Positions 1 to 6,988 are shown, counted from the first letter of the stretch. The stretch is DNA of 7,106 nucleotides from Elstera litoralis (GCF_000963705.1 NZ_LAJY01000278.1:1-7106); one strand, 5' to 3'. Translations and numbers: made by a program. The notes: generated by a model not told the origin, from the sequence alone.

Positions 1-146
1 ACCCGCTGGATCAACAGAAATGCTATAGCGCACGACCACATCATGGCCGTGTGCAGGACAATCAGCGAGGCCGGGTCCAACATCTCCGTAAGTCCTTGGC
101 GTGTGCAGTGCCGCATCAGAGTACACAGGCCGAAGGTTTTCGTCAT
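1..146 (-). CDS. partial gene running off the left edge, N-terminal membrane segment
   Basis: Downstream of iolB on the same strand, one reading frame stays open from an ATG at 146 to the window edge. The better start is probably the ATG at 83. It has an AAGGA Shine-Dalgarno about nine bases upstream, and it is followed by MLDPASLIVLHTAMMWSCAI and a further hydrophobic stretch ending in Arg, which looks like an N-terminal transmembrane helix. Short leaders of this kind are common in membrane-anchored signalling proteins, such as GGDEF proteins of Alphaproteobacteria, but no catalytic domain is inside the window, so the function is unknown. From the start at 83 the gap to the iolB stop is 73 bases, so it may be a separate transcription unit. 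The main doubt is that so short an open stretch could be chance in GC-rich DNA. Confidence 0.45.
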   Translation of the reverse strand, partial: MTKTFGLCTLMRHCTRQGLTEMLDPASLIVLHTAMMWSCAIAFLLIQR

Positions 147-156
147 CCCGAACCGG

Positions 157-966
157 CTACTCCGCTTTCGGTTTCACGATCCATTCATGGGCCGGGTCGT
201 TCTTGAAGCGCCACTGCCGCAACGGTCCGGCCATGACGTTCAGATAATAGAGATCATAGCCGTGGGGCGCGCCGACCGGGTGATAGCCGCGCGGCACCAT
301 CACGCAGTCGCCATTTTCCACGGCATAGGTTTCGTCGATATCGCGCGCGTCGGTATAGACGCGCTGAAAAGCGAAGCCTTGGGGGGGATTGAGGCGGTGA
401 TAGTAGGTTTCTTCGAGAAAAGTTTCCTGGGGGAAGGCATCTTGATCGTGCTTATGGGGCGGGTAGGAGGACCAATTGCCGCCGGGCGTGATAACCTCCA
501 CCACCAGCAGGCTTTCGGCGGGCGCGGTATCGGGCAGAATATTATAGACGAGGCGGCGGTTGCTGCCCTGGCCGCGCTCCTCGAACCCCACCGCGTCGGG
601 CGGGATCAGGCGCACGGGGAATTTCCCGGTGCCGGGGGCGGAGCAGACCGCCAGTTCCACATCGCTGTCCGCCGTCACGGTAAAGTCGGATTGGGCGGGC
701 ACATAGACCGAATAGGGCTTGCCGTCGAAGGGCGAGGCGCGCCCGCCGATCTTCGTAAAAGTTTCATCGCCCGCGGTGACGGTGGCGAAGCCCGCGAGCA
801 GCACCAAGCAAACCTCGCGATCCTCGGTCACTTCCGACAGGCTTTGGCCGGGCGCGAGGCGGAAGACGTCGAAACCCACATAGATCCAACCCGCGCTTTG
901 CGGCGTGACCGATAGAACCCGGCCCATCGCGTCGGGGCTGTGGGTTTTCACGCGAAGATCAGCCAT
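157..966 (-). CDS. iolB: 5-deoxy-glucuronate isomerase IolB
   Basis: IolB converts 5-deoxy-D-glucuronate to 2-deoxy-5-keto-D-gluconate in cytosolic myo-inositol breakdown, between IolD and IolC. The 269-residue product is full length for the family and has the bicupin layout. The C-terminal cupin carries the recognisable IolB core: PPHKHD at residues 169-174, LEETYYHRLNPPQGFAFQRV at 184-203, and GDCVMVPRGYHPVGAPHGYD at 219-238, ending in a W-x-F-x-NDP-x-H motif near 252-260. His171, His173, Glu185/186 and His229 are the likely metal ligands (inferred from the cupin family). A GAGGA ribosome site lies five bases before the ATG (972-976), inside the end of the preceding small gene. The start codon overlaps that gene's stop by 8 bp, so translation is probably coupled. 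It is the last gene of the iolC-D-E-orf-B operon. No frame disruption is seen. Confidence 0.96.
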   Translation of the reverse strand: MADLRVKTHSPDAMGRVLSVTPQSAGWIYVGFDVFRLAPGQSLSEVTEDREVCLVLLAGFATVTAGDETFTKIGGRASPFDGKPYSVYVPAQSDFTVTADSDVELAVCSAPGTGKFPVRLIPPDAVGFEERGQGSNRRLVYNILPDTAPAESLLVVEVITPGGNWSSYPPHKHDQDAFPQETFLEETYYHRLNPPQGFAFQRVYTDARDIDETYAVENGDCVMVPRGYHPVGAPHGYDLYYLNVMAGPLRQWRFKNDPAHEWIVKPKAE

Positions 967-1162
967 GTTTATCCTCTTTCCCCGCGCGGCGCGCCGGTTT
1001 CAAGAAAAGCTCCCAGGCGCAAAGCGCCGCTGCGCCCAGCGCCAGCGTGGCCCAAAACGGCTCCCCCCAAAAACTCTCGACCGCGCTCCAGCCGAGGCAG
1101 ATCAGCAGAATCAGCAGACGCACCCAAAAAGGTTCGAGCCACGGGGGGAGAGGTTTGCTCAT
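959..1162 (-). CDS. 67-residue two-helix membrane protein embedded in the iol operon
   Basis: This small protein lies between iolE and iolB. Its ATG overlaps the iolE stop in an ATGA arrangement (1159-1162), and its TGA overlaps the first codons of iolB by 8 bp, which argues strongly that it is a translated operon member. I see two hydrophobic segments, about residues 13-31 and 36-54, joined by a short turn containing GEPFW (33-37). A basic tail follows (KPARRAGKEDKHG), so a hairpin with both ends in the cytoplasm is likely. It has six Trp in 67 residues. It resembles short 'DUF3329-like' proteins of Alphaproteobacteria with a W-x-x-x-E-x-x-x-G-x-x-FW pattern; this is from memory and not verified. 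It has no strong ribosome site of its own, so it probably depends on coupling to iolE. Its function is unknown. A link to inositol metabolism rests only on position. Confidence 0.8.
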   Translation of the reverse strand: MSKPLPPWLEPFWVRLLILLICLGWSAVESFWGEPFWATLALGAAALCAWELFLKPARRAGKEDKHG

Positions 1163-2041
1163 AACAGGCCAGCACCTTCGGCAAAGCGTTTCAAATTGGC
1201 GTGACCAAGCTTAGCATAGGTGAGGGGATTAGCCTTCGCCGGGTCTTGTTCGGCTTCGACGACCAGCCACCCCGCGTAGCCGGGAAGCTCCTTCAGCACG
1301 GCGGCGAAATCGACGCTTCCGTCGCCCGGTACGGTGAAGACGCCCTCGACCACCGCATCGAGAAAGCTCGTGTCGCGCGCTTTCACGCTCTCCATCACCG
1401 CCCGGCGCACGTCCTTGCAATGCACATGATGAATCCGCGCCCGGTAGCGTTTGGCGAGCGCAACCGGATCGGCCCCGGCGAAGGTCGCATGGCCCGCGTC
1501 GAGCAGCAACCCAACAGAGGGGCCGGTTGCCGCCATAAACGCATCGATATCGGCTTCGCTCTCAACCACCGTGCCCATATGGTGATGGTAGACGAGCATC
1601 AGCTTCCGCTGCCACGGCATCGGCGACCTGGGTTACGCGCTTGCCGAATTCCGCCCAATCGCCCGCCGCGAGTTTCGGGCGGGCAGAGAGCGGCTTGCTC
1701 TGGTCGCCGTGGATGGCGTTGGAGGTTTCGGCGAAAATCAACACCGAACAGCCCATCGCCTTGAGTAAATCTAGATGCGGGCGGATGGCCTCAAGTTCGG
1801 CGGCCGCATCGCGGACCAAAAGTTCCGAGGAGTACCAGCCGGAGACCAAGGCAATATCGTGCTGGCTCAGGATCGCTTTCAGCGGCCCCGCCGCGCGCGG
1901 GAATTTGTGACCGAGTTCGATACCGGTGAACCCCGCGTGCCGCGCTTCGGCAAGGCAGGTTTCCAGCGGGGTTGCGCCGCCAAGCGCACGCAGATCGTCA
2001 TTCGACCAGGCAATCGGGTTAGTGCCGAGACGCACGGACAT
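1159..2041 (-). pseudogene. iolE: myo-inosose-2 dehydratase IolE, frameshifted as read
   Basis: IolE dehydrates 2-keto-myo-inositol (scyllo-inosose) to the trihydroxycyclohexane-dione used by IolD. It is a TIM-barrel protein of the xylose-isomerase-like family. The N-terminal part reads from 2041 (MSVRLGTNPIAWSNDD, GIELGHKFP at 40-48, SGWYSSELL at 67-75) to ...VADAVAAE, residue 146. It then runs out of frame to a stop at 1562. The rest continues in another frame from about 1602 to 1159: LMLVYHHHMGTVVESEADID, LLLDAGHATF, HHVHCKD and VVEAEQDP, which hold the expected metal-binding Glu, Asp and His residues. Joining the frames at about 1603 gives about 293-294 residues, the usual IolE length. 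One extra base, or two missing ones that would restore the usual AAEGL, explains it. Start choice is supported by AGGAG at 2050-2054, inside the end of iolD. Both halves look well conserved, so a sequencing error or a very recent lesion is likely. Confidence 0.93.
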
Positions 2042-2044
2042 TTG

Positions 2045-3895
2045 TTAAACTCCTAACTTCTGAGCGCCGAGTTTTTCGGCATAAACCGCATGGGCTGCCT
2101 GAACTTCGGCGCGCGGTGAGACCTGCGGAACCGCGACATCCCACCAATGGCCCCCGGCTTGCGTCGAGACCTGCGGGTCGGTATCGATGACGATGACACT
2201 ACTGCGGCTATGGCCGCGCGCGGCTTTTACCGCTGTTTCGAGTTCGGCGAGCGACGAGACTTTCACCGCAATCGCCCCCAGGCTTTCGGCATGGGCGCGG
2301 AAATCGATCTCTGGCAGCGTGGCGTGCTTCGTGTCCTGCAACAGATTGTTAAACGGCGCGCCGCCGGTGCCCTTTTGCAGCCGGTTGATGCAGCCGAAGC
2401 CGCGATTATCCAGCACCACCAGCGTCAGTTTTAGTCCAAGCATGATCGAAGTCGCGAGTTCGGAATTCATCATCAGGTAGGAGCCGTCGCCGACCATGAC
2501 GATCACCTCGCGGTCGGGCCGCGCCAGCTTAACGCCCAGCCCGCCCGCGATCTCATAGCCCATGCAGGAGAAGCCGTATTCCAGGTGGTAGGTGCCGGGT
2601 TCGGCGGCATTCCAGAGCTTATGCAACTCGCCCGGCAAGCCCCCCGCCGCGCAAACGACGATATCCTCTGGCGTTCCGGCCCGCTGCACGGCGCCGATCA
2701 CTTGTGCGTCGGTCGGCAGCGCGTTGGTGTGCGGATCGGCGAGAACGGTTGCCGCCGCTTGGGTCCATATGGCTTTTGCGGTAGCGAGCGCGTCCGTCCA
2801 GCCTTTCGGGGCCGAATAGGGGGCGAGCGCTTTCGTCAGCTCCTTCAAGCCCTCTTTGGCGTCGGCGACGAGCGGCTGCGCTTGGTGCTTGCCCGCGTCG
2901 AAGGGCTGGACATTGAGGCCAATAATCCGCCGGTTGGGGTTTTTGAACAGCGCCCAGGAGCCGGTCGTGAAATCCTGCAAGCGCGTGCCGAGAGCGAGAA
3001 TCACATCGGCTTTTTCGGCGGCGTCATTGGCGGCGCTGGTGCCGGTCACGCCGATAGCCCCGAGGTTCAACGGATGATCGTAGGGCAGGGCGCTTTTCCC
3101 GGCCTGGGTTTCGGTGACCGGAATGTGATGGGTTTCGGCGAACTGGCGTAGGCGCGCCGTGGCCTCGGCATAATGCACGCCGCCGCCTGCGATGATAAGC
3201 GGGGCTTCCGCCGCCCGCAGCAGGGCGACCGCCGCTTCAAGCTCAGCATGGTCCGGGCGCGGGCGGCGCGGGGTCCAGAGTTTTTCCGCAAAAAAGCTCT
3301 CGGGATAATCGAAAGCTTCCGCCTGCACGTCCTGGCAAAAGGCGAGGGTGACGGGGCCGCAGTCGGCGGGGTCGGTCAGCACTTGCAGCGCGCGGGGCAG
3401 GGCGGTCAGAAGCTGCTCAGGGCGCTGAATCCGGTCGTAGAAGCGGCTGACGGGGCGGAAGCAATCATTTGCCGAGACGGTGGCGTCGCCGAAATCTTCG
3501 ACCTGCTGCAACACCGGATCAGGTCGCCGATTGGCGAAGACATCGCCGGGGAGGAACAGCACCGGCAGCCGGTTAACGTGGGCGAGGGCCGCCGCCGTCA
3601 CCATATTCAGCGCGCCGGGGCCGATGGAGGAGGTGCAGGCCATCATCCGCCGCCGGTTCTGCGCCTTTGCGTAAGCAATGGCGGCATGCGCCATGCCCTG
3701 TTCGTTATGGGCGCGATAGGTCGGCAGCGCGTCTTGCACACCGTAGAGCGCCTCGCCCAACCCGGCGACATTGCCATGCCCGAAGATCGCCCAGACCCCA
3801 GCGAAAATCGGCACGATTGCGCCATCGATCTCGGTTTTTTGGGCCGCGAGGTAGCGCACCAGCGCTTGCGCCGCCGTCAGACGGATGTGAGACAT
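2045..3895 (-). CDS. iolD: 3D-(3,5/4)-trihydroxycyclohexane-1,2-dione acylhydrolase IolD
   Basis: IolD is a thiamine-diphosphate (ThDP)-dependent enzyme. It hydrolytically opens the cyclohexane-dione ring made by IolE, giving 5-deoxy-glucuronate for IolB. The 616 residues show the three-domain ThDP fold. The N-terminal Pyr domain has the conserved Glu in RAHNEQGMAHAA (Glu65) and CTSSIGPGALNMVTAAA at 87-103. The middle domain has IIAGGGVHY near 234-242 and LGTRLQDFTTGSW near 302-314. The C-terminal PP domain has the ThDP/Mg motif beginning GDGSYLMMNSEL (469-480) and closing with LDN (495-497), followed by GFGCINRLQ. The length is close to the family norm. A GGGAGG ribosome site lies at 3899-3904. 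The stop is only three bases from the iolE start, so the genes are co-transcribed and probably coupled. No disruption is seen. Confidence 0.97.
   Translation of the reverse strand: MSHIRLTAAQALVRYLAAQKTEIDGAIVPIFAGVWAIFGHGNVAGLGEALYGVQDALPTYRAHNEQGMAHAAIAYAKAQNRRRMMACTSSIGPGALNMVTAAALAHVNRLPVLFLPGDVFANRRPDPVLQQVEDFGDATVSANDCFRPVSRFYDRIQRPEQLLTALPRALQVLTDPADCGPVTLAFCQDVQAEAFDYPESFFAEKLWTPRRPRPDHAELEAAVALLRAAEAPLIIAGGGVHYAEATARLRQFAETHHIPVTETQAGKSALPYDHPLNLGAIGVTGTSAANDAAEKADVILALGTRLQDFTTGSWALFKNPNRRIIGLNVQPFDAGKHQAQPLVADAKEGLKELTKALAPYSAPKGWTDALATAKAIWTQAAATVLADPHTNALPTDAQVIGAVQRAGTPEDIVVCAAGGLPGELHKLWNAAEPGTYHLEYGFSCMGYEIAGGLGVKLARPDREVIVMVGDGSYLMMNSELATSIMLGLKLTLVVLDNRGFGCINRLQKGTGGAPFNNLLQDTKHATLPEIDFRAHAESLGAIAVKVSSLAELETAVKAARGHSRSSVIVIDTDPQVSTQAGGHWWDVAVPQVSPRAEVQAAHAVYAEKLGAQKLGV
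2050..2054 (-). promoter_or_regulatory. ribosome binding site of iolE inside the last codons of iolD
   Basis: AGGAG lies eight bases upstream of the iolE ATG and within the final sense codons of iolD. It fixes the iolE start at 2041. It also implies that ribosomes finishing iolD sit on the iolE initiation region, which favours coupled translation. Confidence 0.75.
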
Positions 3896-3933
3896 GATCC
3901 TCCCTATCCCTTTTTATTCTTCAGGCGGCGGCT

Positions 3934-5841
3934 TTACGCGCCAGACTGGCTTCCCAGGCTTGGGTAAGCCGGGCAAAAACGTTGGGCCATATCGGCAATT
4001 GCCGCAGCATCGTCAATACTGCCCGAAAGCCAAGCTTCCGCCGCCGCCGCGAAAATCGTTCGGCCCACGGCAAAGCCGCGCACCAGCGGGCTTGCCGCCG
4101 CCACCTCGAAGGCCGCAAGCAATTCCTCTTCCGGCGCTTCCAGCCCCAGCAGCACGACGCCCCGGCAGAGCGGATCGCGGGTGCGAATGGTCGCATCAAT
4201 CCGCGCCCAGGCTTGGGCCGAAACCTGCGGCTCCAGCTTCCACCAATCGGGTTTGATGTCCAGATCATAAAGCCGGTCCATGACCCGCGCGACCGTATCA
4301 TCGTGCAACGGCCCGTGTTTGCCCGCGATGATTTCCACCAGAAACTCGCGCCCCACCCGGCGGCTGGCGTCGCGCAGGGCGAGCAGCCGTTCTTCCTGCT
4401 GGGCTTTCAGTTCCTCGGGATCCTCGGGATGGTAGAAGCACAGGCATTTGACCACCTGATCCACCGGCCATTCGATAAGATGCGAGCCCAAATCGCCGCC
4501 GATTTCGAAGGTGAGCGGGCGGGAGCCGGGCTTTTCCACCGGGCGGCCGATCCAGAACCTGTGCGCGGCTGCGTCGAACAGCGCGGTTCGGCCATAGGTT
4601 CCGTCCAGCAGCATGCCGAAGCCCGTGCGGCCTGCGGCTACCTCGGCCGCCGCCGCGACGGCAAGCCGCTTGAACGGCTCGATACGGGTGCGCGGCACGC
4701 CCAACCGGTCGGCCAACTCTTCGAACTGGGCGCGGTGATCGATGGCGAGCGCCATGAGCGTTTCCGGCTGCGGGCGGCGTGTGGTCGCCCAATGCAGATG
4801 GTTCAGCGCCGCATCCTTGCGCAAAGCGCGCTGGGGGCTGCCTTCCTGCAAGAAAAACTGCAACTCCGGCCACGTCGGGATTTCCGGCGAGCAGAGCAGG
4901 CGCGAGACGGCGAAAGCGCCGCAGGCGTTAGCATAGGTGCAGCAGGTCTCCAAGGGTTCGCCCTTGAGCCAGCCGCGCAGGAAGCCCGACATAAAGGCAT
5001 CGCCCGCGCCGAGCACATTATAAACCTCAATCGGGAAGCCCGCGCCGCGAATGCCTTGGTCCAGATCGTCCGGAATCCCGCCGGGGAAGACAACGCAGCC
5101 CATCGGCCCGCGTTTCAGCACCAGCGTTGCGGCGGTAACGGCACGGACGGCGCGCAAGGCGGCCCCAACCTCCTCCTGCCCGCCCGCAATGCGGAACTCC
5201 TCTTCCGTCCCGACGATCAAATCGCAGTCGGGCAGGATCGGCTGCACCTGCTGCGTCACCCGCTGGCTGGCGATATAGCGCGCATCGCCCGCGCCATGCC
5301 CGGCGAGGCCCCAAAGATTGGGGCGGTAGTCGATATCGAACACCAGTTTTCGACCGGCGGCTTTGGCAGCGCGTAAGGCTTTCCAGGTCGCGGCGCGCAC
5401 GGTTTCGGTAGAAAGATGCGTGCCCGTCACCACCAAAGCCCCTGCCGAGGCAATGAAGGCCGGATCAATATCCGCCTCGCACAGGGCCATATCGGCGCAA
5501 TTGTCGCGGTAGAAAATCAGCGGAAACTGGTGTTCGTCCTGCACCCCCAGCAACACAAGCGCCGTTAAGCGGGCGGGATCGGTCACGATGCCTCGCGTGC
5601 TGACCCCTTCGCGCTGCAATTGTTCGCGAATGAACCGGCCCATCGGCTCATCGCCCACGCGGGTTATGAGGGCGGAGCGCAGCCCCAACCGCGCGGTGCC
5701 GATGGCGATATTGGCGGGGCAACCGCCCACGGCTTTGGCGAAACTGGCGGTATCTTCCAAGCGGCAGCCGATTTGTTGACCGTAAAGGTCCACCGAGGCC
5801 CGGCCAAGGGTGATAACGTCCAAAATCTGTGGTTCAGTCAT
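3934..5841 (-). CDS. iolC: IolC fused to a DUF2090 aldolase-like domain: 5-dehydro-2-deoxygluconokinase / phosphogluconate aldolase
   Basis: Residues 1 to about 330 are a PfkB/ribokinase-type sugar kinase: LDVITLGRASVDLYGQQIG at 7-25, AVGGCPANIA at 37-46, and the second PfkB signature NVLGAGDAFMSGFLRG at 275-290 with catalytic Asp281. It phosphorylates 2-deoxy-5-keto-gluconate. Residues from about 350 form a DUF2090 domain: LAIDHRAQFEELA at 365-377, LLDGTYG at 411-417, EIGGDLGSHLIEW at 446-458, LVEIIAGKHG at 501-510 and PDWWKLEP at 531-538. Such fusions in proteobacteria are annotated as bifunctional kinase/5-dehydro-2-deoxyphosphogluconate aldolase, replacing a separate IolJ. Lys535 is a candidate Schiff-base lysine (inference). 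As read, the product has 635 residues, but the last 13 are off-frame. Removing one base from an A5 run at 3975-3979 restores a typical tail (FARLTQAWEASLARKAAA) ending at 3921, giving 639 residues. No strong ribosome site precedes the ATG. It is the first gene of the operon, divergent from iolG. Confidence 0.95.
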   Translation of the reverse strand: MTEPQILDVITLGRASVDLYGQQIGCRLEDTASFAKAVGGCPANIAIGTARLGLRSALITRVGDEPMGRFIREQLQREGVSTRGIVTDPARLTALVLLGVQDEHQFPLIFYRDNCADMALCEADIDPAFIASAGALVVTGTHLSTETVRAATWKALRAAKAAGRKLVFDIDYRPNLWGLAGHGAGDARYIASQRVTQQVQPILPDCDLIVGTEEEFRIAGGQEEVGAALRAVRAVTAATLVLKRGPMGCVVFPGGIPDDLDQGIRGAGFPIEVYNVLGAGDAFMSGFLRGWLKGEPLETCCTYANACGAFAVSRLLCSPEIPTWPELQFFLQEGSPQRALRKDAALNHLHWATTRRPQPETLMALAIDHRAQFEELADRLGVPRTRIEPFKRLAVAAAAEVAAGRTGFGMLLDGTYGRTALFDAAAHRFWIGRPVEKPGSRPLTFEIGGDLGSHLIEWPVDQVVKCLCFYHPEDPEELKAQQEERLLALRDASRRVGREFLVEIIAGKHGPLHDDTVARVMDRLYDLDIKPDWWKLEPQVSAQAWARIDATIRTRDPLCRGVVLLGLEAPEEELLAAFEVAAASPLVRGFAVGRTIFAAAAEAWLSGSIDDAAAIADMAQRFCPAYPSLGSQSGA

Positions 5842-5911
5842 GGGAGCAATTCGTTCTAAGGGTGAGGGCGACTTCTAGGCGCGGAAAAGCGCTGAAAGGA
5901 CCTGCCGTCTC

Positions 5912-5940
5912 TTGCGAGAATGAAACACTTATTCTATTAT
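5912..5940 (+). promoter_or_regulatory. predicted sigma70-type promoter of iolG
   Basis: A -35 box TTGCGA (5912-5917) and a -10 box TATTAT (5935-5940) are separated by exactly 17 bases. They match the consensus at 4 of 6 and 5 of 6 positions. Transcription would begin near 5947, leaving a leader of about 49 bases before the iolG ATG at 5996. The spacer coincides with an inverted repeat, so a repressor bound there would block the promoter. The region is AT-rich compared with the flanking genes. Confidence 0.6.
5917..5935. promoter_or_regulatory. inverted repeat, candidate operator shared by iolC and iolG
   Basis: AGAAT at 5917-5921 and its exact complement ATTCT at 5931-5935 flank a 9-base spacer, giving a 19-bp interrupted palindrome. 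It lies inside the core of both divergent promoters. In other Alphaproteobacteria an RpiR-type repressor, IolR, controls iol genes through short palindromes. This site does not clearly match the GGAA-N6-TTCC pattern I recall for Sinorhizobium, so the regulator remains open. Confidence 0.4.
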
Positions 5941-5948
5941 CGTGTCAA
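5920..5948 (-). promoter_or_regulatory. predicted sigma70-type promoter of the iolC-D-E-orf-B operon
   Basis: On the minus strand a perfect -35 box TTGACA (5943-5948) is followed after 17 bases by TTTCAT (5920-5925), a 4 of 6 match to the -10 consensus. The start would be near 5913, giving a leader of about 70 bases before the iolC ATG at 5841. It occupies nearly the same DNA as the oppositely directed iolG promoter. Confidence 0.6.
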
Positions 5949-5980
5949 ATCAGAATTTATCTTCTGCATTGCCACACAGT

Positions 5981-5986
5981 GAGGAA
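5981..5986 (+). promoter_or_regulatory. ribosome binding site that sets the iolG start
   Basis: GAGGAA lies nine bases upstream of the ATG at 5996. It supports that ATG over an in-frame GTG at 5942, which has no ribosome site and would lie upstream of the predicted transcription start. Confidence 0.75.
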
Positions 5987-5995
5987 ACAGAAAGC

Positions 5996-6979
5996 ATGGT
6001 CTCCCTAGCCGTTTTGGGTGCCGGTCGCATCGGTCAAATCCACGCGCGCAATATTGCCGCCAATGGCCGCGTGACGCTGTTGGGCGTGTTCGATGTCGAT
6101 GGTGCTGCGGCGCAAAAGCTTGCCGGTGCCTGCGCCTCCAAGGTCATCGATCTGGACACGGCCTTCACCGCCGATGCCATCGTCATTTGCACGCCGACCG
6201 ACACCCACGCCGATTTGATCGAACGCGCCGCCAAGGCCGGAAAAGCCGTGTTCTGCGAAAAGCCGGTGGACCTGTCGCAAGAGCGCGTCCGCGCCTGCCT
6301 CGCGGTGGTGGAAGCCGCCGGGATCAAGCTGATGGTCGGCTTTAACCGCCGGTTCGATCCGAGCTTCCAGGCGCTGCAAGCGCGCCTCGCAGGCGGGGAA
6401 ATCGGCAATCTTGAACTGCTGACCATCCTCAGCCGCGACCCGGCCCCGCCGCCCGTCTCCTATATCGCCCGCTCCGGCGGCCTGTTCCGCGATATGATGA
6501 TCCACGATCTCGATATGGCGCGCTTCCTGCTCGGGGAAGAGCCGGTGGAAGTCTATGCGATCGGCTCGGCCCTCGTCGATCCCGCTATCGGGGACGCGGG
6601 CGATGTCGATACCGCTGCCGTCACCTTGCGCACCGCCAGCGGCAAGATCTGCCAAATCTCCAACTCGCGCCGGGCCACATATGGCTACGATCAGCGCATC
6701 GAAGCCCACGGCAGCAAAGGCCTCTTGCGCGCTGGAAATATGACCCAGACCACGGTCGAATCCGCCACCGCCACCGGCTTTACTACCGATCCGGCCCTAC
6801 CGTTCTTCCTGGAACGCTACGCCAGCGCCTACCGCGCCGAACTCGACGCTTTTATCGCCGCCCTAGTCGAAGGCGCGCCCGCCTACCCGGACGGCAGCGA
6901 CGGGCTGAAATCCCTCATCCTCGCCGATGCCGCCGCCGAGTCGGTGAAGACCGGGGTGCCGGTGAAGGTTGCGCTATAG
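5996..6979 (+). CDS. iolG: myo-inositol 2-dehydrogenase IolG
   Basis: IolG is an NAD-dependent oxidoreductase of the Gfo/Idh/MocA family. It oxidises myo-inositol to 2-keto-myo-inositol (scyllo-inosose), the first step of the pathway. The 327-residue product starts with the Rossmann dinucleotide-binding motif VLGAGRIGQIHARN (6-19). It carries the family EKP motif at 88-90 with catalytic Lys89, then GFNRRFDPSF at 115-124. The catalytic Asp166 and His170 sit in FRDMMIHDLDMARFLLG (164-180), with the same four-residue spacing as Asp172 and His176 that I recall for Bacillus subtilis IolG. The ATG at 5996 is chosen because of the GAGGAA site upstream and because family members begin right before the VLGAGRIG motif. 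An 18-residue longer version from a GTG is unlikely. It is transcribed divergently from the rest of the pathway from a shared control region. Related inositol or sugar dehydrogenases are possible, but the operon context favours IolG. Confidence 0.94.
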   Translation: MVSLAVLGAGRIGQIHARNIAANGRVTLLGVFDVDGAAAQKLAGACASKVIDLDTAFTADAIVICTPTDTHADLIERAAKAGKAVFCEKPVDLSQERVRACLAVVEAAGIKLMVGFNRRFDPSFQALQARLAGGEIGNLELLTILSRDPAPPPVSYIARSGGLFRDMMIHDLDMARFLLGEEPVEVYAIGSALVDPAIGDAGDVDTAAVTLRTASGKICQISNSRRATYGYDQRIEAHGSKGLLRAGNMTQTTVESATATGFTTDPALPFFLERYASAYRAELDAFIAALVEGAPAYPDGSDGLKSLILADAAAESVKTGVPVKVAL

Positions 6980-6988
6980 GGGGTGTAC

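Noticed and set aside
48..108. Nine-base direct repeat CGTGTGCAG at 48-56 and 100-108
   Set aside because: Two short copies with no further units and no mobile-element features nearby; chance is sufficient.
151..173. AACCG/CGGTT inverted repeat at the end of iolB as a terminator
   Set aside because: The stem has only five pairs with a 13-base loop, it overlaps the coding end, and no T-run follows on the minus strand.
1..915. Long plus-strand open frame, open from base 1 and with an ATG at 43, opposite iolB
   Set aside because: It is antisense to a clearly conserved iolB, its translation has no recognisable domain, and long antisense frames are usual in GC-rich genes.
1159..1620. The C-terminal half of iolE as an independent gene starting at the ATG at 1620
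   Set aside because: The ATG falls across the GCC-GAT-GCC codons of the upstream half, has no good ribosome site, and gives an incomplete TIM barrel. A frameshift explains it better.
3173..5376. Plus-strand open frames of 264 and 464 residues opposite iolD and iolC
   Set aside because: They are shadows of the iolD and iolC coding frames, rich in Arg, Gly and Ala, with no motifs and no credible ribosome sites.
5942..5995. 18-residue upstream extension of iolG from a GTG at 5942
   Set aside because: There is no ribosome site before the GTG, it lies at or before the predicted transcription start, and the ATG at 5996 has GAGGAA at the right distance next to the expected Rossmann N-terminus.
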